A program made the position numbers and the translations under genes. A stretch of DNA of 64,000 bases from Flavobacteriales bacterium. GTDB taxonomy: Bacteria; Bacteroidota; Bacteroidia; Flavobacteriales_D; Sanyastnellaceae. The stretch is from contig CANGTU010000016.1 of the NCBI GenBank assembly GCA_947456965.1, positions 1 to 64,000 of the forward strand, given 5' to 3'. Shown here one piece after another: positions 17,845 to 27,277 of this stretch; position 1 is the stretch's first letter, and every line of letters starts with the position of its first letter. The notes beneath the pieces are model-generated. The model worked only from the letters and a program-made list of their open reading frames with translations. It was not told the origin of the DNA and searched no databases.

Positions 17845-18393
17845 TCAGGAAGGCCTCCAGGGACGCTCTTCGGCGCCCAAGGTCATGGACCACCAGCGCG
17901 ACAATACAAACAGATAGTCGGAAAGCCGGTTCAGGTAAGTGAGGATGCACGCATCCACCGGTTCATGCTCGTGAAGTGCGACCACCAGGCGCTCGGCTCT
18001 GCGGCATACGCAGCGGGCGATATGGCATTGTGAAACCACCGGATGCCCGCCCGGAAGCACGAAGTTGCGCATCTCGGGCAGTGTTTCATCCATATTGTCC
18101 ATGGCATCTTCTAAGGCTGACACATCATCCAGGCTGAGCTCGGGGAGCTTCATCTTGCCTGCATGCTCCGGGTCTGTGGCGAGGTGGCTGCCTAGGGTAA
18201 ACAGCCTGTCCTGAATGCGAAGCAGCATGTCACGCGGACCATGCTCTCCGGCCAGATCGATCAGCATGCCGAGATGCGCATTGAGCTCGTCGATGGTTCC
18301 GTAAGATTCAATACGGAGGTGGTGCTTGGGCACGCGAGCCCCTCCAAGTAGGCCCGTACTGCCGTCATCTCCCTTGCGGGTGTATATTTTCAT
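17845..18393 (-). CDS. Cob(I)alamin adenosyltransferase, PduO type
   Basis: 182 residues. Transfers the adenosyl group of ATP to cob(I)alamin to make adenosylcobalamin. The N-terminal ATP-binding motif TRKGDDGSTGLLGG and the conserved YGTIDELNAHLG, FVLPGG, ARCVCRRAER and YLNRLSDYLFVLSRW motifs are all present and of normal length. No cobalamin biosynthesis genes are nearby, which fits use of salvaged cobalamin. TTCATTTG directly before the ATG resembles a -7 promoter. It is divergent from the dCMP deaminase gene. Confidence 0.9.
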   Translation of the reverse strand: MKIYTRKGDDGSTGLLGGARVPKHHLRIESYGTIDELNAHLGMLIDLAGEHGPRDMLLRIQDRLFTLGSHLATDPEHAGKMKLPELSLDDVSALEDAMDNMDETLPEMRNFVLPGGHPVVSQCHIARCVCRRAERLVVALHEHEPVDACILTYLNRLSDYLFVLSRWWSMTLGAEERPWRPS

Positions 18394-18468
18394 AGGTCAA
18401 ATGAAATGAAGATTCCCGCGTCACAAACAAGGAGGAAGCCAAGTCGTTCATCCTAATTTCGCACCACC

Positions 18469-18918
18469 ATGCACGAAGAACACATCCGGTATGCCAACCC
18501 AGCCAAGCAGGAGCGATATGACCGGGCCTATCTGAGGATGGCCATGGAGTGGGCTTCGCTCTCGCACTGTACCCGCAAGAAGGTGGGCGCTCTGCTGGTC
18601 AAGGATGGCATGATCATCAGTGATGGCTACAATGGCACACCATCGGGATTTCCCAATGATTGTGAAGACCAACAGGGGGATACACTCTGGTACGTCCTGC
18701 ACGCTGAAGCCAACGCCATCTTGAAGGTGGCGCGAAGTACAAATGCAGCCCGGGATTCCACGCTGTATATCACGCTGTCTCCCTGCCGCGAATGCAGCAA
18801 GCTCATCCTGCAGGCGGGCATCCGGAGAATGGTGTACATCCATGCCTACAAGGACGATACGGCGATCCATTTTCTGAAGGAAGCAGGTGTGGAGGTGGTG
18901 CAGATTACAGACCTCTGA
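18469..18918 (+). CDS. dCMP deaminase (ComEB family)
   Basis: 149 residues. Deaminates dCMP to dUMP for dTMP synthesis. The zinc ligands are in HAEANAIL (His plus proton-shuttling Glu) and PCRECSKLI (two Cys), with the DGYNGTPSGFPNDCED segment typical of dCMP deaminases. A TAATTTCG element at 18449-18456 resembles the local promoters. It is followed by the S41 protease operon, a gene order common in Bacteroidota. Confidence 0.9.
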   Translation: MHEEHIRYANPAKQERYDRAYLRMAMEWASLSHCTRKKVGALLVKDGMIISDGYNGTPSGFPNDCEDQQGDTLWYVLHAEANAILKVARSTNAARDSTLYITLSPCRECSKLILQAGIRRMVYIHAYKDDTAIHFLKEAGVEVVQITDL

Positions 18919-19016
18919 GAACCAAAATTCATCAAGGGCGGCCATTCGCCCTGTTTTCGTCGGCATCTTTGCACAAGTCACCCGCACTGGGGTTTTACCC
19001 TGCAGGTGCCCCGCAC

Positions 19017-20687
19017 ATGAATAACGAACGACTTGACAAGTACCGCCAGGTTTCACCACGGCGGTCATCGGCCTACCAGCCGCTCTACTACGCCCTGGTC
19101 CTGGTGGTGGGATTGGTTATCGGGAGCTATATGGCCGACCGCAACACCCTCGTGCTCGGCGGCGGCGGACAGGGTAATCCGCACAAACTGGTTTCACTCA
19201 TCAATTTCATCGAGGAGAATTACGTGGATAGTGTGGACAAAGCCAAGATGATTGATGACGCCATCCAATCTGTTCTGCGCAATCTCGATCCCCACAGCTA
19301 TTACATGAGCCCGGAAGAACTGGCACAGGCTCAGGAGGAACTCTCGGGTGGCTTCCAGGGCATAGGGGTGGAGTTCCTCATCCTCCGCGATTCCCTCATG
19401 GTGATCCGGACAATTCCAGGGGGACCTTCAGAACGGGCAGGACTTCAGGCCGGCGACCGCATCGTGCAGGTGAACGGGGAGCCGATTTCAGGCAAAGAAC
19501 TGGACAGCGATAAAGCGCAGCGACTACTCAAAGGCCCTGCAGGATCTACCGTGAAGGTCGGGCTCGCCCGAAAGGGAAATGCATCTCCGGTGCAGGTGGA
19601 GATCATCCGCGGCAGTATTCCTATTGAGAGTGTACCAGTGGCCTTTGTGGTGGAAAACGGGATCGGCTACCTCAAGGTGGAGCGATTTGCCAAAACCACC
19701 TATGATGAGTTCAGAATGGAAATGGATCGCTTGCGCAACGAAGGCACAAAAACGATCATCCTTGATTTCAGAGGTAACGGTGGTGGATTTCTCGATCAGG
19801 CGGTGTCCATGGTAGAGGAATTCCTGACGCCGGGAAAGGTGATCGTATACACCGAAGGTGTGCATGATGGTCGCGAAGTCATGACATCCTCCCGGGATGG
19901 ACGCTACCGGAACATGGAGGTTGTGGTCCTCATCGACCAGGGCTCGGCTTCGGCTTCGGAGATTGTGGCCGGTGCTCTTCAGGATTGGGACCGGAGTGTG
20001 ACCGTGGGCCGTCGCTCGTTCGGAAAAGGACTGGTGCAACGGGAAATAGAACTCTCTGACAACAGTGCTCTTCGCCTCACCGTAGCGCGGTATTACACCC
20101 CGACCGGACGATGCATCCAAAAGCCCTACGGCGACAGCATCGACTATTCTGATGACCTCCATCACCGGCTGGTGAGCGGCGAACTCACAGATGGGGACAA
20201 GATCGAATTGCCGGACTCCCTGAAGAAGGTGACGCCGGGTGGAAGAGTGGTATATGGTGGTGGCGGCATCGTGCCCGATGTTTTCGTGCCCCTCGACAGC
20301 AATCTTTTCTCCGGCACCCTCGCCCAACTAAGCGCAATCGGCGCAATTCGGGAATACACCTTCGATTACGTTGACCGGAACCGAAAACAGCTTGCGATGT
20401 ACACCAGTGAGGACGAGTTTATCCGTTTATTCGAAGTCACCACGACCATGCTCAACGAACTGGCTGATCAGGCCGCTGGCTCCGACAGCGAGCTCACCCG
20501 CACAGCGGTTATGGCCATCGCCGGAGAAGTGAGCCTGCGCATCAAGGCACAGATTGCTCGCTCAATATTCTCTGAAAATGCCATGGCCAAGGTGATTGCC
20601 CGTCAGGATGCGGAGTTTGCCAAGGCTCTCGAAATTGCGCGCAACTACCGCAAGTTTTCCGTTATTTCCAGCGTTCCAGCGAGGTGA
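19017..20687 (+). CDS. S41 (CtpA-like) carboxy-terminal processing protease, copy 1
   Basis: 556 residues starting at the ATG at 19017; the open frame extends upstream into the dCMP deaminase gene but without family features. A signal-anchor helix (YYALVLVVGLVIGSYMA, about 22-38), a PDZ domain (GIGVEFLILRDSLMVIRTIPGGPSERAGLQAGDRIV) and the S41 core. The catalytic Ser is in QGSASASEI and the Lys in RSFGKGLVQ, so the enzyme appears active. It acts in the periplasm, cleaving proteins near their C-termini; substrates unknown. Its TGA overlaps the GTG start of rnpA. Confidence 0.9.
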   Translation: MNNERLDKYRQVSPRRSSAYQPLYYALVLVVGLVIGSYMADRNTLVLGGGGQGNPHKLVSLINFIEENYVDSVDKAKMIDDAIQSVLRNLDPHSYYMSPEELAQAQEELSGGFQGIGVEFLILRDSLMVIRTIPGGPSERAGLQAGDRIVQVNGEPISGKELDSDKAQRLLKGPAGSTVKVGLARKGNASPVQVEIIRGSIPIESVPVAFVVENGIGYLKVERFAKTTYDEFRMEMDRLRNEGTKTIILDFRGNGGGFLDQAVSMVEEFLTPGKVIVYTEGVHDGREVMTSSRDGRYRNMEVVVLIDQGSASASEIVAGALQDWDRSVTVGRRSFGKGLVQREIELSDNSALRLTVARYYTPTGRCIQKPYGDSIDYSDDLHHRLVSGELTDGDKIELPDSLKKVTPGGRVVYGGGGIVPDVFVPLDSNLFSGTLAQLSAIGAIREYTFDYVDRNRKQLAMYTSEDEFIRLFEVTTTMLNELADQAAGSDSELTRTAVMAIAGEVSLRIKAQIARSIFSENAMAKVIARQDAEFAKALEIARNYRKFSVISSVPAR

Positions 20688-21079
20688 ACCAATCCAACAC
20701 ATTGCCCAAGGACGAAAGGCTCAGCAGAAAGAAACTTATCGACGAGCTGTTTGCCCATGGACTGGCTATCAAGACTCCGGCCCTCGTGCTGGTATGGAGG
20801 GAACTAACCCTGCCAGTTGAACTGCCCGCTCAGGTCATGTTCACCGCAAGCAAGCGCAATTTCCGGAGGGCGCATGATCGCAACCGGGTGAAGCGCCTCA
20901 TGCGTGAGGCGTACAGAGTGCAGAAGCATGATCTGCTCGACGCTATGGCCGGATCGGGCAAGCAATTCGGACTCCTCTTTATCTTTACCGGAAGGCAGTT
21001 GCCGGATTATGCCTATGTCCATGGCCGGACCACCGAACTGCTCCGGAGAATGCTCCGGGAAATCAGGCCACTTGACTGA
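20684..21079 (+). CDS. rnpA: Ribonuclease P protein component
   Basis: 131 residues. RnpA is the protein subunit of RNase P, which trims tRNA 5' ends. The RNA-binding signature is seen in KRNFRRAHDRNRVKRLMREAYR, with N-terminal LPKDERLSRKKLIDELFAHG. It starts with GTG at 20684, in a GTGA overlap with the upstream protease stop, indicating coupled translation. It sits between two S41 protease genes instead of beside rpmH, an arrangement known in Bacteroidota. Confidence 0.92.
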   Translation: MNQSNTLPKDERLSRKKLIDELFAHGLAIKTPALVLVWRELTLPVELPAQVMFTASKRNFRRAHDRNRVKRLMREAYRVQKHDLLDAMAGSGKQFGLLFIFTGRQLPDYAYVHGRTTELLRRMLREIRPLD

Positions 21080-21083
21080 ACGA

Positions 21084-22766
21084 ATGAAGCACACCAGAAT
21101 GACCAGGAAGAGAAAGGCCCTCGCGGGCCTGAGCGCAGGGCTGCTGCTGCTGGGAACGTTGTCCTCTGCAAGGCTTGCAGATGAGTTCTTTGAGATTTCA
21201 AAGAATATGGAGATATTCAACTCCGTGTACCGTGAGCTGAACATCTACTACGTAGATGATACGAGGCCCGGGGAACTCATGAAGACCGGAATCGACGCGA
21301 TGTTGCGATCACTCGATCCATACACCGTCTACTATCCGGAGTCGAGCGTAGAAGACGCCATGTTCATGCAAACGGGCCAATACGGCGGCATCGGAGCACT
21401 CGTGAATACGATAGATGGAAGAATCACGATCACTGAGCCCTACGAGGGTTATCCTGCAGCGCGCTCCGGACTCCGGGCCGGCGATATAGTCCTGAAAGTC
21501 AACGGCAAATCCGTGGAAGGAAAGAACCACCAGGAAATAGCCGACCAGCTCACCGGTCAGCCCGGTTCAGAAGTGGAGATCACAGTCCAACGCCCGGGAG
21601 TCTCTGAACCGCTCATGCTGCGAATCAAGCGCGAGGAAATCAAGATTCCTGATGTGCCCTACTACACGCTCCTGGACGATGGTGCAACAGGATATATCAA
21701 GCTCACGGGATTCACACAGACCGCAAGCATGGATGTGCGAAATGCATTTGTGAACCTGAAGAAGAAGGAGATGAAGCAGTGTATCCTCGACCTGCGGGGC
21801 AACGGAGGAGGGCTGCTTCGGGAAGCCATTAATATAGTTAACTTTTTCGTGCCTAAGGGCACAGAAATCGTCCAGACCCGCGGAAAAATTGACGAATGGA
21901 ATAAGACCTATACAGCGCTCAACGATCCGCTGGACATCGAGATGCCCATCGTGGTGCTCGTGGATGGCTTTTCGGCCTCCGCCTCCGAAATCGTGAGCGG
22001 TAGTTTGCAAGATCTCGACCGTGCTGTAGTGCTGGGCGAAGAGAGTTTCGGTAAGGGGCTCGTCCAGCAAACGAAGGACGTGGCCTACAACGCGAAAATG
22101 AAACTGACCGTAGCCAAGTATTATACGCCATCTGGAAGATGTATTCAGCGACTCGATTATGCTCATCGCGATGGACCTTCGGGCGAAGTAAAGGCCGTGG
22201 CTGATTCGCTCGTGAAGGCATTCAGGACGCGCAATGGCCGGGTGGTTTACGATGGCCGGGGCATTCGTCCCGATGTGGAAGTGAATGACGAAGAATTCGG
22301 ACTTATCCTGGAAGGTCTGATCAATGAGTGGATCATCTTCGACTGGGCTACGAGCTACCGAAATAATCACGAGCTGATTGACAGTGTTTCATTCCAGCTC
22401 ACAGACGCGGATTACCGCAACTTCCGCGATTACGTGCTGTCGAGGGATTTCACATACGATACCAATACCCTGAAGATCTACAAAGAATTGGAAAAGGCCG
22501 CGAAGCAGGAGAAGTATTTCGACGAAGCGGCCAATGAATTTTCCAGGCTCTCCGACCGGCTCAAACCCGATGCCAGCCGTGACCTCGACAAGTTCAAAAA
22601 CCGGATCATGGACTTGCTGGAGAACGAGGTGGTTTCGCGCTACTATTATCAGAACGGACGAATCCGGCAAAGCATTCCAAATGATCCCTGCCTGAGAAGT
22701 GCACAGGAGGTGTTCTCCACCAACTACGCCTCATTGCTCAGCAACTCATCGCCCCAGAGGAAGTGA
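21084..22766 (+). CDS. S41 (CtpA-like) protease, copy 2
   Basis: 560 residues from the ATG at 21084 (MKHTRMTRKRKALAGL), four bases after rnpA; earlier in-frame starts lie within rnpA and lack family similarity. Signal sequence about 13-30, PDZ domain (GYPAARSGLRAGDIVLKV), Ser in GFSASASEI and Lys in ESFGKGLVQ. It is a paralogue of the first copy, with a longer C-terminal helical region. It overlaps the O-antigen ligase-like gene by GTGA at 22763-22766. Confidence 0.9.
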   Translation: MKHTRMTRKRKALAGLSAGLLLLGTLSSARLADEFFEISKNMEIFNSVYRELNIYYVDDTRPGELMKTGIDAMLRSLDPYTVYYPESSVEDAMFMQTGQYGGIGALVNTIDGRITITEPYEGYPAARSGLRAGDIVLKVNGKSVEGKNHQEIADQLTGQPGSEVEITVQRPGVSEPLMLRIKREEIKIPDVPYYTLLDDGATGYIKLTGFTQTASMDVRNAFVNLKKKEMKQCILDLRGNGGGLLREAINIVNFFVPKGTEIVQTRGKIDEWNKTYTALNDPLDIEMPIVVLVDGFSASASEIVSGSLQDLDRAVVLGEESFGKGLVQQTKDVAYNAKMKLTVAKYYTPSGRCIQRLDYAHRDGPSGEVKAVADSLVKAFRTRNGRVVYDGRGIRPDVEVNDEEFGLILEGLINEWIIFDWATSYRNNHELIDSVSFQLTDADYRNFRDYVLSRDFTYDTNTLKIYKELEKAAKQEKYFDEAANEFSRLSDRLKPDASRDLDKFKNRIMDLLENEVVSRYYYQNGRIRQSIPNDPCLRSAQEVFSTNYASLLSNSSPQRK

Positions 22767-24397
22767 ATCCTGTCAGGAGACTTGCCCGATTCGGACAGTC
22801 CCTCGGACTGTTCTGGATGATGGCTGCACTTCCGCTGGCCAACTGGCTTATGTCCGTAGGCATTATCACGCTCGCCTGCACCTGGGTGCTCTACGCCATA
22901 GCTGACGGAATGGATCGCAACGAGCCCTGGGCCAGATGGTACACCTACCGACATACACCCGGAGCATTGAGGTTTGCCCTGATTTACGGCGTGTTTGCAG
23001 TTAGCCTCCTGTGGTCGGATGAGCTGGGCTACGGGTTCAAAGACCTCCGGACTAAACTTCCGGTGCTCGTTCTTCCCATCATTGTATGCGGACTAGATCC
23101 CATAAGCCGGCGTACATGGAGCGCGCTCTGGTGGACCTTCATCGCCTCCCTCACTTTTGCAGTAGCGGTATGCCTCATGGTCTACTTCGGAGTGTATAAT
23201 CAGTGGGCGGTCCCCCTGGGATTCAGACCACGCGAGGTACATAATTTCCGGGATATTTCCATCTTCATTTCACACATCCGGTTTAGTCTGCTTCTGGTCA
23301 TGGGACTGGCCACGCTCTATCAGTTCACACCGCGTAGGGCAGGAGCTGTCGTGCTGTCATCGGCACTCGCTATGTTGTTCTTGTATTTCCTGTGGACCAT
23401 TGAGTCTATGACCGCCAGTGTACTCATTCTGGCTCTGCTCGTAGTGCTCATCCTGCGCACAGCACTTAACCGTCAACGGTACTTGATACTGTTGATCATG
23501 GCAGGAGTAACACTCGCTTCAGTAACCGCCGGTTTCTTCTGGGGCCGCAACACCTACCGCGCCTATTATACAGCCCAGCCGGTGGACCACCGGTCGCTGG
23601 CGACACATTCGGCCAGCGGAGAAGCGTACGTCCACGACACGATCAACCTGCAGGTGGAAAATGGTCAGTTGACTATGCTCTATGTGGCATGGAGTGAGCT
23701 GGCTGATGCATGGGATGAACGCAGCGGGATTCCTTTCGAAGGTGATGACGCACTCGGCAATCCGGTCAAAGGTACCATCATCCGGTACATGACCTCGCGC
23801 GGTCTGAGGAAGGACCGAATCGGTGTTGAAGCCCTCACATCCGAAGACATCCGCAGGATTGAAGCCGGAATTGCCAGCGCCAAACTCGCGGAACACAGCG
23901 GTCTGAGACGTCGCCTGGACAGAATTATGTTCGAATACCACTGTTTCAAGCTGGGGTCCAACCCGACCGGTCATTCGGTTTTCCAGCGCCTCGAATTCTG
24001 GAAGGCGGGCCGGGAGATTATCCGTCAGAACTTCTGGTGGGGTGTGGGTATGGGGGATGTAAAGTCGGCATTCAGCGCAGAGTATGTGAGGGCCAATACG
24101 CCGCTGGATGTGAGCCATCGCTTGCGGGCGCACAATCAATGGATGACGGTGTGGATTACCTCCGGACTGGTAGGATTTGTCACATTTATCCTGGCGTGGT
24201 TCACTCTCTTCCGAAGAGACAGTCGTTCGCGTTCATGGCTGTTTCTGGCCTTCTTCGTTGTGGCCTCTCTCTCTTTTCTCACCGAGGACACACTGGAATC
24301 GCAAGCTGGCGTCAGCTTCGTTGCTTTCCTCGGCTCTGTGCTTCTTTTTCTTCCGAGAAAACCAGCAGGGATCGAGCTACGCGGGCCGGTGAAATAG
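22763..24397 (+). CDS. O-antigen ligase/polymerase (Wzy_C-type) membrane protein
   Basis: 544 residues with about ten to eleven membrane helices and one large extracytoplasmic loop (about 255-430). The loop ends with GVGMGDVKSAF and HRLRAHNQWMTVWITSGL, matching the His-containing motif of WaaL/Wzy proteins. The family joins or polymerises lipid-linked glycans on the periplasmic face. The GTG start at 22763 overlaps the protease stop. Its last 86 bases overlap, on the opposite strand, the 3' end of the family 9 glycosyltransferase gene. Ligase versus polymerase cannot be decided from sequence. Confidence 0.78.
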   Translation: MNPVRRLARFGQSLGLFWMMAALPLANWLMSVGIITLACTWVLYAIADGMDRNEPWARWYTYRHTPGALRFALIYGVFAVSLLWSDELGYGFKDLRTKLPVLVLPIIVCGLDPISRRTWSALWWTFIASLTFAVAVCLMVYFGVYNQWAVPLGFRPREVHNFRDISIFISHIRFSLLLVMGLATLYQFTPRRAGAVVLSSALAMLFLYFLWTIESMTASVLILALLVVLILRTALNRQRYLILLIMAGVTLASVTAGFFWGRNTYRAYYTAQPVDHRSLATHSASGEAYVHDTINLQVENGQLTMLYVAWSELADAWDERSGIPFEGDDALGNPVKGTIIRYMTSRGLRKDRIGVEALTSEDIRRIEAGIASAKLAEHSGLRRRLDRIMFEYHCFKLGSNPTGHSVFQRLEFWKAGREIIRQNFWWGVGMGDVKSAFSAEYVRANTPLDVSHRLRAHNQWMTVWITSGLVGFVTFILAWFTLFRRDSRSRSWLFLAFFVVASLSFLTEDTLESQAGVSFVAFLGSVLLFLPRKPAGIELRGPVK

Positions 24398-25331
24398 CGA
24401 GTGTATGTCCGGCCTCCGGATGGGCATCAGCCGTAATGACTTCTGCACGCAAACCAACCGGTGCCCAGCGTCCCGGATGGATGGGTCGCTCAGGGGAATA
24501 TAGTCCGATGGCCCGGAGCCCAAGTGCAGCCGAGATATGCAGCGGTCCCGTGCTCGCCGCTACAAGTGCATCGCATTTCCCGATAAAGGTGATGAACTCT
24601 CCGAGATTGAGTTTGCCGGTCATGTCGATGACGTGAGGCAGGGCAGCAGGGATGGATGGCCTGATCCGGAGGCCTTCGGCTTCTGTGCCAGTGATGAAGA
24701 TTCGAAAGCGATCGGCCGGTAGCAGATGGCACAATGCCATAAAATCATCCAGCCCCCAGTTCACTGCACTCCCTTTGGAGAGCGGATGGAGAATGACCTT
24801 GATGAAGGAGTCATGCAGTAAAGCGGATGCGAAAGCAGGTAGCTCTGCCCGAGGGGTGAGTTGGTAGAGCCCGGCAATCTCAGCTAGTGCGGGGGTATGT
24901 ACCAGTCCCAGAGGCTTCAGGAGCGAATGGTTGAGCTGGCTCTCATGCAGATCCGATCGCTTCCGTGAAAACCACACGCGGTGGTTGGCATATTTCCACG
25001 ACGCCCAACGACCGGCCGTGGCAATGCGCACCGGAATGCCGGCAGCATGGGCCGCCCGCATGAGCTCAGCATCAGGGAGCGCGTGAATGATGGCCGTGGC
25101 CTGCAGCGAACGAAGCAGATCAGCGCCTTGTGAAGAGGCCTCATCCCAATTGACGAATGCATCAACCGCATGGCAGCAGCGGATAAGATCAGCAGTGTAG
25201 GTTCTTCCGATAAAGGAAATGCGGCATCCCGGGAGGAGCTTGCGTATGCTCGCCGCCAGAGGAAGCGTGAGCACCACATCGCCGATACTGTCGGTGCGTG
25301 CAATCAGGATATGATCAGTCTCTTTGACCAT
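24312..25331 (-). CDS. Glycosyltransferase family 9 (heptosyltransferase-like)
   Basis: 339 residues from the ATG at 25331 (MVKETDHILIARTDSIGDVV), which matches the family N-terminus; upstream frame lies in the GT2 gene. Seen: RTDSIGDVVLTLPLAASIRKLLPGC (acceptor domain) and the donor-site region LVAASTGPLHISAALGLRAIGLYSP. GT9 enzymes add heptose or related sugars to the LPS core. The start overlaps the GT2 stop by 17 bases. The last 86 bases are antisense to the O-antigen ligase-like gene. Confidence 0.88.
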   Translation of the reverse strand: MVKETDHILIARTDSIGDVVLTLPLAASIRKLLPGCRISFIGRTYTADLIRCCHAVDAFVNWDEASSQGADLLRSLQATAIIHALPDAELMRAAHAAGIPVRIATAGRWASWKYANHRVWFSRKRSDLHESQLNHSLLKPLGLVHTPALAEIAGLYQLTPRAELPAFASALLHDSFIKVILHPLSKGSAVNWGLDDFMALCHLLPADRFRIFITGTEAEGLRIRPSIPAALPHVIDMTGKLNLGEFITFIGKCDALVAASTGPLHISAALGLRAIGLYSPERPIHPGRWAPVGLRAEVITADAHPEAGHTLAISPARVARSLLVFSEEKEAQSRGKQRS

Positions 25332-26073
25332 AAAGTTCAAGGAGCATAGTGTACTTGCGCCAGGTGGCAAAAGCCGATAGCCGGGAGATCGTCCATCCGG
25401 TGTACCCATCAAGGAAGCCGGCCTTCAGGATGAAGCTCTTGATGAATTGCGCAGCTACTTTGAGAAGGATCACGGGCATGCTTATGCGCTGGCCCATGGC
25501 AAAGAGCTCCCGAGAGGCGATACCGGAAAAGTATTCAATCTGGCGCAAATGATCTTCTCGCGTGTAGTAGGAGTAATGAAGCAGATCACCATGCAGGAAA
25601 AGGGGTGCGGACCCATCCAAGGCCTCCAGGCGATCGTGCGGATTCACACCTGTCCAGCGGGCCTTGCCTCGTTGTACAAGCCGGACCTTGCGGTCGGGAT
25701 ACCATCCGCAATAGCGCACCCAGTGTCCGCAGTAATTGGTGAGCCGGTTGAATTGGTAGGCGGGGGATGTCAGGTGATTCTTTACCCGAAGTACAGATGC
25801 CCGAAGCTCCGGGCTGAGTGCCTCATCAGCATCGAGCGAAAGAATCCAGTCACCGGTGCATTGATTCAGGGCGTAGTTCTTCTGCTGGATATGTCCCTCA
25901 AAGGGATGCACCAATAAGCGCACGCCGTATGCTGAACAGAGAGCAGCGGTGGAGTCTGTGGATCCGGAGTCTACCACCACAATTTCATCCGCTACACCCT
26001 GAAGCGACTCCAGGCAGCGCCGGATGTTCTTTTCCTCGTTGTAGGTGATAATGGCTGCCGAAATGGTGGGCAT
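25315..26073 (-). CDS. Glycosyltransferase family 2 (WaaE/KdtX-like)
   Basis: 252 residues with the GT-A nucleotide-sugar motifs ISAAIITYNEEKNIRRCLESL, VVVDSGSTDST and LSLDADE (metal-binding DxD). The middle GWYPDRKVRLVQRGKARW and the C-terminal hydrophobic stretch are typical of WaaE/KdtX-type LPS core glucosyltransferases. Sugar and acceptor are inferred only from family. It lies 17 bases after uppP and overlaps the GT9 gene by 17 bases. Confidence 0.86.
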   Translation of the reverse strand: MPTISAAIITYNEEKNIRRCLESLQGVADEIVVVDSGSTDSTAALCSAYGVRLLVHPFEGHIQQKNYALNQCTGDWILSLDADEALSPELRASVLRVKNHLTSPAYQFNRLTNYCGHWVRYCGWYPDRKVRLVQRGKARWTGVNPHDRLEALDGSAPLFLHGDLLHYSYYTREDHLRQIEYFSGIASRELFAMGQRISMPVILLKVAAQFIKSFILKAGFLDGYTGWTISRLSAFATWRKYTMLLELYGQRD

Positions 26074-26090
26074 GGAGAGGTGAAGCCGGT

Positions 26091-26879
26091 TTATACAATG
26101 GTGAGATCAACACCCAAAGCAAGCAGCACAAGGAGTAAAGCGCCCACCACGATCCGGTACCAGCCAAACAGGCGAAAGCCATGCCTGGTGAGAAAGCGGA
26201 TGAAGAAACGGATGGCCAGCATGGCCACAAGAAAGCCCACGATGTTGCCAAGCAACAGCGTGCGCAAGTGTTCGCCTTCAAACAGGTGGGGGACCTCTTT
26301 CCAGGCGCTCCAAAGTTTCAGCGCCGAGGCGCCGAACATGGTGGGAACCGCCAGGAAGAAGGAAAATTCAGCGGCCTGTGGCCGGGTGAGTCCTTGTGTC
26401 ATCCCTCCTACTATGGTAGCGGCCGAGCGGGATACACCGGGAATCATAGCAAGGCACTGAAAGAGTCCGATGCGGAATGCAGCACCATATCGTATGGGCT
26501 TTTCTTCGCGTGGTTGCAGATACTGGTCCACGAAGAGCAGCACAATACCGCCGAGGAGCAGAGATACCGCCACGGTAGCGACACTGCCGAGGGCCGCATC
26601 AATCAGGTCTTCAAGAAGCAGCCCGAGGACAATAGCCGGGATCACACCCACAAGGAGTTTGAGGTAGAAATCCAGTGACTGGAAGAAGCGTTTCCAATAG
26701 AGAACCACCACGCTGAGGATAGTTCCAAACTGGATATTCACGATAAAGGCCTGGGTGAACGCATTATCCTCAACGCCGAGCAGATGCCTGGCGATAATCA
26801 TGTGCCCGGTGCTCGATACGGGAAGGAATTCGGTAATTCCCTCGACAATGGCAATGAGGATGGTCTCGAGGATGCCCAA
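26091..26879 (-). CDS. uppP: Undecaprenyl-diphosphatase
   Basis: 262 residues, a polytopic inner-membrane enzyme that dephosphorylates undecaprenyl diphosphate to recycle the lipid carrier for peptidoglycan and O-antigen. The catalytic motifs [17 protein letters not shown] and [14 protein letters not shown] are complete. It follows the DUF3098 gene by 8 bases, an adjacency known in Bacteroidota, and precedes two LPS glycosyltransferases, fitting a shared role in envelope glycan supply. Confidence 0.95.
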   Translation of the reverse strand: MGILETILIAIVEGITEFLPVSSTGHMIIARHLLGVEDNAFTQAFIVNIQFGTILSVVVLYWKRFFQSLDFYLKLLVGVIPAIVLGLLLEDLIDAALGSVATVAVSLLLGGIVLLFVDQYLQPREEKPIRYGAAFRIGLFQCLAMIPGVSRSAATIVGGMTQGLTRPQAAEFSFFLAVPTMFGASALKLWSAWKEVPHLFEGEHLRTLLLGNIVGFLVAMLAIRFFIRFLTRHGFRLFGWYRIVVGALLLVLLALGVDLTIV

Positions 26880-26887
26880 GTTCCGGA

Positions 26888-27157
26888 TCAGGATTTCTTC
26901 TTGCGGGGAGCGGGCGAAACAGCGGGCTCTTCAGGTGGGGCAGGTTTGTGCATGATAGCGTAGAAGACCAGTCCGTAGCCCGTGAGCACCACCACAGGCG
27001 CCACGGTGATGCGTCGTGGACTGAAGATCTCATAGGAGAACACCGAGGGATCGGCCGAGCCGCCTCCGCTCATCAGAATATAGCCCAGAATGATTACAGC
27101 CAGGCCGGCCAGGAGAATCTGGTAATTACGCTTACCAAAGGCAAAGGAGTCTTGCAT
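26888..27157 (-). CDS. DUF3098 family membrane protein
   Basis: An 89-residue protein with two membrane helices (about 11-27 and 52-70), [25 protein letters not shown] between them and a Pro/Lys-rich tail. This matches DUF3098, usually found between ftsX and uppP in Bacteroidota. Here uppP follows, but ftsX is absent upstream and the LamG pseudogene region lies there instead. Function unknown; the context suggests envelope biogenesis. Confidence 0.85.
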   Translation of the reverse strand: MQDSFAFGKRNYQILLAGLAVIILGYILMSGGGSADPSVFSYEIFSPRRITVAPVVVLTGYGLVFYAIMHKPAPPEEPAVSPAPRKKKS

Positions 27158-27277
27158 GGTTCAGATAAAAAGGTGTACAAAGAAACGAAATAAGGAAGGA
27201 CAATGGACGAGCCGTCCAAATCAAGGTCCCTCATCACTTCTGTATTCTGGTCCGTCACAAATTCGGAGGTCGTTTGA

